Assembly (NCBI GenBank): GCA_021779795.1
Contig: JAJXZZ010000158.1
Location: forward strand, 1-7,382
Length of the DNA stretch: 7,382 bases
Reading direction: 5' to 3'
Source of the DNA: Acidobacteriota bacterium
Lineage (GTDB): Bacteria > Acidobacteriota > Vicinamibacteria > Vicinamibacterales > Fen-181
Below the pieces are notes generated by a model, which ran no database searches, was not told the origin of the DNA, and saw nothing but the letters and a program-made list of their open reading frames with translations. The number at the start of each line of letters is the position of its first letter. Positions within the stretch are counted from its first letter, which is position 1. Position numbers and translations under genes: made by a program. Of this stretch, positions 1 through 7,382 are shown in pieces.

Positions 1-46
1 GAATCCGGTACCTCGACCGGGCGACTTGCGGGCCGCGCGCCGCGCC

Positions 47-51
47 GGAGG
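47..51 (+). promoter_or_regulatory. Ribosome binding site, DUF2934-like gene
   Basis: GGAGG is a full Shine-Dalgarno core 6 bases before ATG 58. It decides this start over the other upstream codons in the open frame. Confidence 0.6.
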
Positions 52-57
52 CACCGG

Positions 58-327
58 ATGCATGGCAGGACCAAGCCCACCGCTCTTCCTGTCGAGCCGC
101 TCGACACGGGTCCGTGCGGCACGGGCGCCTCGGAGCCGTCGCGCGGGTTGGACCGGGATTCGGCCCGCATCGGCCGGTGCGGAGCGCGCAGCCCCGCACC
201 CGAGGACGTGCGGCTGCGCGCCTTCGAGCTGTCCGAGGCCAGGGGCCACGGCGGCGTGACGCTCGACGACCGGCTCGACGCCGAGTGCGAGCTGCTCGTC
301 TGGGAGTCGACGGTGACCTTCTCGTAG
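58..327 (+). CDS. Small DUF2934-like protein
   Basis: An 89-residue protein starting at ATG 58, chosen because GGAGG (47-51) sits 6 bases upstream; the frame stays open to the window edge, so a longer start cannot be fully excluded. The first ~48 residues are low-complexity (Pro, Gly, Arg, Ser) and look disordered. Residues 49-82 (EDVRLRAFELSEARG, then LDDRLDAECELL) resemble the short DUF2934 domain as I remember it: a charged helix ending in an RAY/RAF-E-L pattern, a Gly turn, then a second helix ending in AE-x-EL. The usual Trp before the second helix is Arg here. DUF2934 has no established function, and I cannot assign one. No signal peptide or membrane segment is visible. The family is frequent as small stand-alone genes in Acidobacteriota and Proteobacteria. 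The gene lies 164 bases before glgX and is probably transcribed separately. The family call rests on memory of the pattern, not on a search. Confidence 0.6.
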   Translation: MHGRTKPTALPVEPLDTGPCGTGASEPSRGLDRDSARIGRCGARSPAPEDVRLRAFELSEARGHGGVTLDDRLDAECELLVWESTVTFS

Positions 328-341
328 CCACTCGCCGGGCC

Positions 342-362
342 GGGCCGATCCGCCCGCGGCCC
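342..362 (+). terminator. Possible weak terminator hairpin
   Basis: GGGCCG (342-347) pairs with CGGCCC (357-362) around a 9-base loop, starting 14 bases after the DUF2934-like stop codon. Only two T residues follow, so this is not a canonical intrinsic terminator. In DNA this GC-rich such stems also arise by chance. Confidence 0.2.
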
Positions 363-437
363 TTGCCAGCCGCGCCACACGCGGTTTCCGCATGGGGCCG
401 TCCCCCATCTTTCATCGCCGCGCCGCGCCGGCGGGGC

Positions 438-443
438 TATCCT
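438..443 (+). promoter_or_regulatory. Candidate -10 element for glgX
   Basis: TATCCT is the only clearly AT-leaning hexamer in the 164-base gap before glgX and fits the TAnnnT -10 pattern. It would place the transcript start near 450, giving a leader of about 40 bases that includes the glgX Shine-Dalgarno. No good -35 is present: TTCATC at 411-416 is 21 bases away. The rest of 328-491 shows nothing else recognisable apart from a weak hairpin near 342-362. Confidence 0.3.
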
Positions 444-480
444 GTCACCTGAAGCTCGTCGCCGGGCGAGGCGCGGGCGA

Positions 481-485
481 GGAGG
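481..485 (+). promoter_or_regulatory. Ribosome binding site of glgX
   Basis: GGAGG lies 6 bases before the GTG start at 492 and decides that start. It sits at the end of a 9-bp direct repeat, CGGGCGAGG at 463-471 and 474-482, so GAGG occurs three times just upstream of the gene. Confidence 0.6.
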
Positions 486-491
486 CGCGAT

Positions 492-2630
492 GTGAAGGTC
501 AGGCCTGGTGCGCCGTACCCGCTTGGCGCCACCTGGGACGGCGCCGGCGTGAATTTCGCCGTCTTCTCGGAGAACGCCACCGCGATCGACCTGTGCCTGT
601 TCGACGCGGTGACCGACCGCGCCGAAGCGATCAGGGTTCGGCTGCCCGAGCAGACCGACCAGATCTGGCACGGCTACGTCGTCGGGATCCTGCCGGGCCA
701 GCTCTACGCCTACCGGGCGCAGGGCCCTTACGAGCCCGAGCGAGGGCTCCGGTTCAACGCCAACAAGATCCTGCTCGATCCCTACACCAAGGCCGTCGGG
801 CGGCGGATCACGTGGGCGGACGAGATGCACGGCTACCGGGTCGGCGACCCTGCCGCCGACCTCTCGTTCGACGATCGCGACAACGCGCCGTTCGCCGCGC
901 TCGGCGCCGTCATCGAGCCGGCGTTCAGCTGGGGGAACGACCGCCCCCCCAGAACGCCCTGGCACGCCACGATCATCTACGAACTCCACGTCAAGGGCTT
1001 CACCCGGCAGCACCCGCGGATCCCCGAGGCGATCGCCGGCACGTACGCGGGGCTTGCCACCGACGAGGCCATCGCCCACCTGGTTGACCTGGGCGTGACG
1101 GCCGTCGAACTGATGCCGGTGCACCATCACGCCCACGACCGGGGCCTCGTCTCACGCGGGCTGACCAACTACTGGGGATACAACACCAGCGCGTTCTTCG
1201 CCCCCGACCTGCGCTACTCGTCGGTCCAGACGCCGGAGGGAGCGGTCCGCGAGTTCAAGACGATGGTCAGGAACCTGCACGCGGCCGGTCTCGAGGTGAT
1301 CCTCGACGTCGTCTACAACCACACGTCCGAGGGGAACCATCTCGGCGCCACGCTGTCGCTTCGCGGGCTGGACAACGTGGCCTACTACCGCCTCGAGCCC
1401 GACCGCCCGCGCTACTACCGCGATTACACGGGCTGCGGCAACACGCTGAACCTGCGGCATCCCCGGGTGCTGCAGCTCATCATGGACAGTCTGCGGTACT
1501 GGGTTCTCGAAATGCACGTGGACGGGTTCAGGTTCGACCTGGCCAGCGCGCTCGCCCGGGAGCTGCACGAGGTGGACAAGCTCGGCGCGTTCTTCGACGT
1601 CATTCACCAGGACCCCGTCCTCTCGCAGGTGAAGCTGATCGCCGAGCCCTGGGACCTCGGCGAGGGCGGCTACCAGGTGGGCAACTTCCCGGTCGGCTGG
1701 ACGGAGTGGAACGGCCGGTACCGCGACACGGTCCGCCGGTTCTGGAAGGGCGACGGCGGGCAGGTGTCCGAGATGGCCACGCGGCTGGCGGGCAGCAGCG
1801 ATCTCTACGAGCCGAGCGGCCGCCGGCCGTACGCCAGCATCAACTTCGTGTGCGCGCACGACGGGTTCACGCTGGCGGACCTGGTGAGCTACAACGAGAA
1901 GCACAACGAAGCCAACGGCGAGCACAACGCCGACGGGACGAACGACAACCTGAGCTGGAACTGCGGCGTGGAAGGGCCCTCGTCGGACCCGGCCATCACG
2001 GCCCTGCGCGAGAAGCAGCGGCGGAACTTCCTGGCGACCCTGCTGCTCTCGCAGGGCGTCCCCATGATCTGCGGGGGCGACGAGATGGGCCGCACGCAGC
2101 ACGGCAACAACAACGCGTACTGCCAGGACAACGAAACGAGCTGGCACGACTGGAACCTGGACGACGCGCGGCGCGACCTGCTGGCGTTCGCCCGGACCGT
2201 GGTCTGGCTCAGGAAGACGCAGCCGGTGCTCCACAGGCGGCGGTTCTTCCAGGGACGGAGCATCAGGGGCGCCGGCGTGACCGACATCCAGTGGCTCGAT
2301 CCCTCGGGGCGCGAAATGGACGACGCCGCCTGGGGCGCGTCCTTCGCCAGGTGCCTCGGCGTCAGGCTGAACGGCAACGCGCTGGCCGAGACCGACGAGC
2401 GCGGCGACGCGGTCACGGGGGACACGCTGCTCCTGCTCCTCAACGGCCATCACGAGTCGCTTCGATTCGTGCTGCCCGCCGAGGCCGGGCACTACTGGGA
2501 GCGCGTCCTCGACACGGCCCGCCGGCAGTGGCGCGCGCCCCTCTCGGTGCGGCGGGCGTCTTACAGGCTGTCGGGCCGGTCGCTGGCGCTCTTCGCGCTG
2601 CGACCGGTCTCCGAAGACAGGCGTCCGTGA
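492..2630 (+). CDS. glgX: Glycogen debranching enzyme GlgX
   Basis: A 712-residue cytoplasmic GH13 enzyme of the GlgX/TreX type. The family hydrolyses alpha-1,6 branches of glycogen, usually after phosphorylase has trimmed the outer chains. The N-terminal ~110 residues form a CBM48-like domain (ATWDGAGVNFAVFSENA; LYAYRAQGPYEPERGLRFN). The catalytic barrel carries all four GH13 motifs: region I DVVYNH (272-277), region II GFRFD with nucleophile Asp349, region III IAEPWDLG with acid/base Glu385, and region IV AHDGFT with Asp457. The segments GWTEWNGRYRD (402-412) and QHGNNNAYCQDNETSWHDW (536-554) are typical of GlgX. The C-terminal ~130 residues fit the usual beta domain, and length is normal for the family. 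GTG 492 is chosen for its Shine-Dalgarno and because residues 1-30 align with the family N-terminus. No other glycogen gene is visible. TreX-like activity on trehalose-pathway substrates is the main alternative. A run of seven C at 944-950 does not break the frame. Confidence 0.96.
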   Translation: MKVRPGAPYPLGATWDGAGVNFAVFSENATAIDLCLFDAVTDRAEAIRVRLPEQTDQIWHGYVVGILPGQLYAYRAQGPYEPERGLRFNANKILLDPYTKAVGRRITWADEMHGYRVGDPAADLSFDDRDNAPFAALGAVIEPAFSWGNDRPPRTPWHATIIYELHVKGFTRQHPRIPEAIAGTYAGLATDEAIAHLVDLGVTAVELMPVHHHAHDRGLVSRGLTNYWGYNTSAFFAPDLRYSSVQTPEGAVREFKTMVRNLHAAGLEVILDVVYNHTSEGNHLGATLSLRGLDNVAYYRLEPDRPRYYRDYTGCGNTLNLRHPRVLQLIMDSLRYWVLEMHVDGFRFDLASALARELHEVDKLGAFFDVIHQDPVLSQVKLIAEPWDLGEGGYQVGNFPVGWTEWNGRYRDTVRRFWKGDGGQVSEMATRLAGSSDLYEPSGRRPYASINFVCAHDGFTLADLVSYNEKHNEANGEHNADGTNDNLSWNCGVEGPSSDPAITALREKQRRNFLATLLLSQGVPMICGGDEMGRTQHGNNNAYCQDNETSWHDWNLDDARRDLLAFARTVVWLRKTQPVLHRRRFFQGRSIRGAGVTDIQWLDPSGREMDDAAWGASFARCLGVRLNGNALAETDERGDAVTGDTLLLLLNGHHESLRFVLPAEAGHYWERVLDTARRQWRAPLSVRRASYRLSGRSLALFALRPVSEDRRP

Positions 2631-2631
2631 C

Positions 2632-2672
2632 CCGGCCGGCCGGCCTCGCGTCGGCCCGGCGCGGCGGCCGCG
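2632..2672. terminator. GC-rich inverted repeats between convergent genes
   Basis: The 57-base gap between the glgX stop and the minus-strand gene's stop holds two self-complementary stretches: a 12-bp palindrome CCGGCCGGCCGG (2632-2643), and CGCGGC/GCCGCG around one base (2660-2672). AAAA at 2674-2677 lies on the side where the minus-strand transcript enters the second repeat, so neither transcript has a T-tract after its stem. The location suits a bidirectional terminator, but the form is not canonical. Confidence 0.25.
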
Positions 2673-2687
2673 AAAACGGCGGGTCCG

Positions 2688-3005
2688 TCAGGGCGCGGCG
2701 GATCGGAGGGCATAGACGCCGCCCGGCTTGCTGCACAGCCAGCCCTCCCTCACGCACTCGTCGAGAAGGCGCCCGCAGCAGGAGCCGTCGAGGGCGAACA
2801 GGCGCGCGGCCTGGCGGACCGACAGGCGGAGGCCCGGCATCTCCTCGTACTCGGCGCGAATCCGCCGGGCCAGGCGGACCCGCTCCTCTTCACGCCGGCG
2901 GCCCGGCCGCGGCACCGTGCGGACCCCGGGCGAAACTCCAGGACCCAGGCTCCCCAGAACGCTCGCGTCCTCGGGCCGGAAGTGGTCGGATGGCTGGTCG
3001 TGCAT
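2688..3005 (-). CDS. Small protein with helix-turn-helix-like C-terminus
   Basis: A 105-residue protein on the minus strand. The start at 3005 is chosen over a longer one at 3089 because AGGAG (3016-3012) lies 6 bases before it and the extra 28 residues look like non-coding sequence. Residues 1-38 are Pro/Gly-rich and probably disordered. From residue 39 comes a compact helical region: a charged helix (EEERVRLARRIRAEYEE), the conserved-looking MPGLRLS (56-62), then QAARLFALD and CGRLLDECVREGWL, and a short beta-like end GGVYAL (95-100). The order helix, helix, helix, small hairpin resembles a winged helix-turn-helix, and Acidobacteriota have many small proteins with an EYEEMPGLxL motif followed by such a segment. 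No characterised function is known to me. There are four cysteines (76, 77, 84, 91), but no clear metal-binding spacing. It converges with glgX and diverges from the lipid kinase. DNA binding is inferred from the pattern only. Confidence 0.65.
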   Translation of the reverse strand: MHDQPSDHFRPEDASVLGSLGPGVSPGVRTVPRPGRRREEERVRLARRIRAEYEEMPGLRLSVRQAARLFALDGSCCGRLLDECVREGWLCSKPGGVYALRSAAP

Positions 3006-3011
3006 GGTCTT

Positions 3012-3016
3012 CTCCT
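3012..3016 (-). promoter_or_regulatory. Ribosome binding site of the small minus-strand gene
   Basis: The minus strand reads AGGAG here, within GAGGAGA, with 6 bases to the ATG at 3005. This decides the start in favour of the 105-residue protein. Confidence 0.6.
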
Positions 3017-3106
3017 CGTCGCTCCCGGGCGCTGGCGCGCGGTCCCGGCCCGGAAGTCCATCCTGCCAAGGTGCACCCGGAGGCCGCAATCGGGGCCGGC
3101 CGCAGT

Positions 3107-3131
3107 GGGCATGGGGGAATGCCCCATGCCC
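3107..3131. repeat. Perfect 10-bp inverted repeat in divergent intergenic region
   Basis: The arms GGGCATGGGG (3107-3116) and CCCCATGCCC (3122-3131) are exact reverse complements around a 5-base spacer, GAATG. The palindrome lies in the 191-base region between two divergent genes: its spacer begins 64 bases before the kinase -10 motif and about 110 bases before the small minus-strand gene's start. Dyad symmetry of this size fits a dimeric regulator's operator. It could also fold as a hairpin in the 5' leader of the minus-strand gene. If the kinase transcript starts at its ATG, the palindrome is not part of that RNA. Apart from this and the kinase -10 motif, I see nothing definite in 3018-3180; no TAnnnT -10 was found for the minus-strand gene between 3006 and 3120. 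Confidence 0.6.
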
Positions 3132-3180
3132 GCCTCGCCCGCCCCGAGCCTCGGCGCGCCGTCGCCGGGACCGGGCCCTG

Positions 3181-3189
3181 TGCTAGAGT
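3181..3189 (+). promoter_or_regulatory. Extended -10 promoter, leaderless lipid kinase gene
   Basis: TGC-TAGAGT matches the extended -10 form TGn-TAnnnT and ends 7 bases before the ATG at 3197, so transcription would begin at or next to the A of the ATG. No Shine-Dalgarno sequence is present and there is no clear -35, which extended -10 promoters can dispense with. Basis: motif and spacing seen in the sequence; leaderless use is inferred. Confidence 0.5.
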
Positions 3190-3196
3190 CCCCTCG

Positions 3197-4093
3197 ATGC
3201 GGGTCGTCGTCATCGTCAATCCCGTCGCGGGCGGGCGCCGCCGAAGCCTGCCGATCGACGACCGGGTTCGCCTCGTGCGCGACGCGCTGGCGCGGCACGG
3301 CGCCGACGGCCGCGTCGTGCTGACCGAGCGCCCGGGCCACGCCCCAGACCTCGCGCGGCGGGCGGTCCAGGACGGGGCCGACATCGTCGTCGCCTGGGGC
3401 GGCGACGGGACGATCAACGAGGTCGCGTCGCAGCTCGTGGGCACCCGGGCCGTGCTCGGCATCGTCCGCGCCGGGTCGGGCAACGGGATGGCGCGCGAGC
3501 TTCGCATCCCGGCGGCTCCCGACGCGGCGCTCGACGCGGCGCTGGCGGGGCGCGCGCGGTCGATCGACACCGGCGAGATCGAGGGGCGCCCCTTCTTCAA
3601 CGTCGCCGGCATCGGGTTCGACGCGGCGATGGCCGCCGAGTTCAACCGCCTCGGCGGCGAGCGCCGCGGCACCCTTCTCTACGGCCTGCGGGTGGCGCGG
3701 GCGGCGCTCGGCTACCGGGCGAACCGCTACCTCGTCGAGGTCGGCAGCCACCGGGTCGAGGCCCGCGCCCTGGTCGTCGCGATCGCCAACTTCCCCCAGT
3801 ACGGCTCGGGCGCCGTCATCGCCCCCGCGGCCAGTCCCGACGACGGGGCGTTCGACGTGGTGGTGGCGGAGGAGCGCGGCGCGTTCGGACGCCTCGCCCT
3901 CGTCTTCCGGGCCCTGGCCCGGAGCATCGACCGCGCGCCGGGCGTGACGACGATGAGGGGGGCGGGCGTCGTGGTGACCGCCGACGGCCCGATCGGCTTC
4001 CACGTGGACGGTGAGCCGCACGAGGGCGGACCGGTCGTCAGGGCCGGGCTGCGCCCCTCGGCGCTGCGGGTGATGGCGCCGCGAGGCGCCTGA
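3197..4093 (+). CDS. Diacylglycerol kinase family lipid kinase
   Basis: A 298-residue soluble protein of the diacylglycerol kinase catalytic-domain family (YegS/DgkB/sphingosine kinase-like), which transfers phosphate from ATP to a lipid hydroxyl at the membrane surface. Features in order: an opening beta strand and first nucleotide loop VNPVAGG (7-13), the ATP-binding GGDGT (68-72) followed by INEV, GSGNGMAREL (93-102), the family mid-region GIGFDA (138-143), IAPAASPDDGAFDVVV (208-223), where an acidic residue of PDDG (214-217) is a likely catalytic or metal-site residue, and VDGEP (270-274) near the end. Length is typical. ATG 3197 is chosen because the protein then begins with the expected strand MRVVVIVNP; the same frame stays open far upstream only because of GC-driven lack of stops. 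The substrate (diacylglycerol, ceramide, undecaprenol or another) cannot be read from sequence. It precedes glnS by 13 bases. Confidence 0.92.
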   Translation: MRVVVIVNPVAGGRRRSLPIDDRVRLVRDALARHGADGRVVLTERPGHAPDLARRAVQDGADIVVAWGGDGTINEVASQLVGTRAVLGIVRAGSGNGMARELRIPAAPDAALDAALAGRARSIDTGEIEGRPFFNVAGIGFDAAMAAEFNRLGGERRGTLLYGLRVARAALGYRANRYLVEVGSHRVEARALVVAIANFPQYGSGAVIAPAASPDDGAFDVVVAEERGAFGRLALVFRALARSIDRAPGVTTMRGAGVVVTADGPIGFHVDGEPHEGGPVVRAGLRPSALRVMAPRGA

Positions 4094-4099
4094 TATACT
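4091..4099 (+). promoter_or_regulatory. Extended -10 promoter, leaderless glnS
   Basis: TGA-TATACT is a near-ideal extended -10 (TGn-TATAAT with one mismatch), ending 7 bases before ATG 4107. Its TGA is also the stop codon of the lipid kinase. No Shine-Dalgarno sequence lies before glnS, so a transcript starting at the ATG is the simplest reading. No clear -35 is visible about 17 bases upstream. The spacing to the start codon is identical to that of the kinase promoter at 3181. Confidence 0.6.
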
Positions 4100-4106
4100 C
4101 CCTGCT

Positions 4107-5819
<1,713 letters not shown>

Positions 5820-5836
5820 GACCCGAGCCCCGACCC

Positions 5837-5840
5837 GGAG
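5837..5840 (+). promoter_or_regulatory. Ribosome binding site of the last gene
   Basis: GGAG lies 6 bases before ATG 5847. The 27-base gap after glnS has no -10-like motif, so this gene is probably translated from the glnS transcript. Confidence 0.5.
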
Positions 5841-5846
5841 CGTTCG

Positions 5847-7382
5847 ATGAACCAGAAACTGCAGGACAAGCAGGACGTGATCGCGCAGTGGTCGTTCGAC
5901 ACTCGCCCGATTCTCGGCCGGTTCCACCTGTGGCTCGAGGACGTCGAGGTGGAGTGGGTCAGGGGCGAGCCGGCGAAGGAGTTCACGCGCGAGCTGTCGT
6001 TCCTCGACGGCCGCATGGAGCGGCTGTTCGCCATGACCGGCGCGGTCACCGCGCTCGGCACGCAGGTGTTCGGCAAGCCGGGCGCGGGCGCCCGCCTCGA
6101 CAAGGCGGGGCTCAACCAGGCGAAGAAGGACGCGGACGCCATCTCGGCGTACGCGATGAGCGAGAGCCTCTGGTACCTGTCGCGCCAGCTGCCCGAGAAC
6201 CACGCGATCATGGTGTGCCTCGGCGAGGGGCTGATGCCGAAGGCCGGCGAGACGCCCGAGATGGGCTCGAACCCGCAGATCGGCTTCGGCCGCGTCTACG
6301 CGCGCCCCGGGGTCGCCCGCTGGCTCGACCAGCGCGTCGTCCGGCTCCTCAACGACCCGGCCTACGGCTGGTGCGGCTTCTACGACGAGATCAAGTCGTC
6401 GGGCATCACCGTCTGGGGCGCCGCCATCGACACGCTCGAGAACACGTCGCGGTTCGCCAAGGGGAGCCCGACGGGGCCGATGACGGTCCTGCACCTGTTC
6501 AACCAGCCGCTGCACGTCGCCCGCCCCTACGAGGGGTACGTCGGCATGGTCGTGATGCCGAAGGAGGTCGCGCAGACGGCGGCCGACCAGGCGTGGCTCG
6601 TCAACTTCCGCACGCCGCGCGGCCGGATCGTCGAGGCGATCGAGCGGACCTACCCCGGGATCCGGCGGGACCACATCCACGTGTGGACGCTCGGCGGCAA
6701 GGCCCGCGCGCCGCGCATCGCGTCGCTCTGGAAGGCCTGGCAGGACGAGGGCGTCCACGTCGTCGAGGACGGGTGGATGCTGCCGAGCGGGATCCCGGCC
6801 TTCACCGAGTCGGGCACCTACGCGCCCACCTACCGCGTGGGCACCTGGAGGGACGCCGCGGGCGAGCTGCACCTGTTCATGACCGACGGCTACGCGGCCT
6901 CGGCCGAGGCGGTGCAGTCGGCGACGCTCGGCCCGATGCTCGGCCTCGACGTCTCGATGGTGCCGTTCACCTCGCGCTTCGACCTCTCCTGGGAGAAGGA
7001 GCAGGAGGTGATGCGGCTCGACCCGGACGCCCGGGACTTCGCCGGCCGGATCGGCGCCCTGGTCGGCCCGACGGCCGACGAGGACACCGTCGCGAACTAC
7101 GCGCGGATGATCCGGGAGGCCGCCAGCGCGGGCCTGCTGCCCGGCCGGGCCACGCTGACCGCCGACGACTTCTTCCCCGAGAAGCGCTGGGAGGTGCTGG
7201 CGGTCTCGGGCTACATGGGGCCGGACCCGTACTCGGGCGCCCCCGGCGTCGAGGAGGTCGGGCCGGGCGTCTACCGCGCGACGGCGAGGCTGGCTTCGTC
7301 GGGCGGCGACAAGCGGATCAAGCTGACGCTCAGGCTCGGCGAGACGCTCGAGCAGAGCCGGCTGGTGTTCAGCCCGCTGCTC
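5847..7382 (+). CDS. Unrecognised large soluble protein (3' end outside window)
   Basis: A 512-codon open frame with no stop before the window ends, so the C-terminus is missing. I do not recognise the family. The codon pattern matches its neighbours (strong G/C at third positions), and the translation looks like a folded globular enzyme: mixed hydrophobicity, many Trp and aromatic residues, no signal peptide, no membrane helix. Conserved-looking stretches are WSFDTRPILGRFHLWLED (15-32), MVCLGEGLMPKAGETPEMG (122-140), YGWCGFYDEIKSSGITVWGA (173-192), LHLFNQPLHVARPYEGYVG (215-233), DHIHVWTLGGKARAPR (275-290), ESGTYAPTYRVGTW (321-334) and FMTDGYAASAEA (344-355). The residues before 100 and after 380 look less constrained. 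His-rich DHIHVW, Cys124/Cys176 and several acidic residues could serve in catalysis or metal binding, but that is speculation. ATG 5847 has GGAG upstream. It lies 27 bases after glnS and may share its transcript, which by itself does not imply a tRNA-related role. Confidence 0.85.
   Translation, partial: MNQKLQDKQDVIAQWSFDTRPILGRFHLWLEDVEVEWVRGEPAKEFTRELSFLDGRMERLFAMTGAVTALGTQVFGKPGAGARLDKAGLNQAKKDADAISAYAMSESLWYLSRQLPENHAIMVCLGEGLMPKAGETPEMGSNPQIGFGRVYARPGVARWLDQRVVRLLNDPAYGWCGFYDEIKSSGITVWGAAIDTLENTSRFAKGSPTGPMTVLHLFNQPLHVARPYEGYVGMVVMPKEVAQTAADQAWLVNFRTPRGRIVEAIERTYPGIRRDHIHVWTLGGKARAPRIASLWKAWQDEGVHVVEDGWMLPSGIPAFTESGTYAPTYRVGTWRDAAGELHLFMTDGYAASAEAVQSATLGPMLGLDVSMVPFTSRFDLSWEKEQEVMRLDPDARDFAGRIGALVGPTADEDTVANYARMIREAASAGLLPGRATLTADDFFPEKRWEVLAVSGYMGPDPYSGAPGVEEVGPGVYRATARLASSGGDKRIKLTLRLGETLEQSRLVFSPLL

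Noticed and set aside
944..950. A run of seven C in glgX, as a possible phase-variation or frameshift site
   Set aside because: The frame is intact on both sides (DRPPRTPW in the protein), and a C7 run in DNA this GC-rich is not remarkable.
1152..2492. A 446-codon open frame on the minus strand within glgX
   Set aside because: Low-complexity Val/Arg/Pro translation with no motif, fully overlapped by glgX with its intact catalytic residues.
3006..3089. A 28-residue N-terminal extension of the small minus-strand protein
   Set aside because: The extension is Pro/Gly-rich and would have to be translated across the strong AGGAG at 3016-3012 that fits the ATG at 3005 exactly.
1706..3196. The lipid kinase reading frame stays open upstream through half of glgX, giving a possible 795-residue protein
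   Set aside because: The upstream part is an out-of-frame Arg/Ala/Gly-rich shadow of glgX and the intergenic region. The true protein begins with MRVVVIVNPVAGG at 3197, next to an extended -10 motif.

Overview
The window is very GC-rich chromosomal DNA (by eye about 70 % G+C, not computed). It carries six supportable protein-coding genes and no sign of mobile elements, CRISPR, rRNA or tRNA. The gene set is housekeeping metabolism: a GlgX-type glycogen debranching enzyme, a diacylglycerol-kinase-family lipid kinase, glutaminyl-tRNA synthetase, two small proteins and one large gene I do not recognise. High GC, a direct glutaminyl-tRNA synthetase, a DUF2934-like small protein and a small protein with an 'EYEEMPGLRLS' motif all suggest a soil or environmental Gram-negative lineage. 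Acidobacteriota (for example Vicinamibacteria) is my best guess, held at low to moderate confidence; Myxococcota or another high-GC phylum cannot be excluded.

Layout. Positions 58-327 (+) hold a small DUF2934-like protein with a good ribosome binding site. A 164-base gap (328-491) contains a weak hairpin and a possible promoter. Positions 492-2630 (+) are glgX, with a GTG start and all four GH13 motifs intact. Converging on it after 57 bases of GC-rich inverted repeats is a 105-residue small protein on the minus strand (3005-2688) with a helix-turn-helix-like C-terminus. A 191-base divergent intergenic region (3006-3196) follows, with a striking perfect 10-bp inverted repeat at 3107-3131. Then three plus-strand genes lie close together: lipid kinase (3197-4093), glnS (4107-5819) and an unrecognised protein starting at 5847 that runs off the window end at codon 512.

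How the genes relate. The last three genes have gaps of only 13 and 27 bases and could be co-transcribed. However, the kinase and glnS each have an extended -10 element exactly 7 bases before the ATG and no Shine-Dalgarno sequence. This is the arrangement expected of leaderless transcripts starting at the A of the ATG. In contrast, glgX, both small genes and the last gene have Shine-Dalgarno-like sequences 6 bases before their starts. So two modes of translation initiation appear to sit side by side. The kinase stop codon lies inside the glnS promoter motif.

I see no multi-gene defence, biosynthetic or otherwise new system. The most worthwhile items are the paired leaderless promoters, the large unrecognised gene, and the palindrome next to the small helix-turn-helix-like gene.
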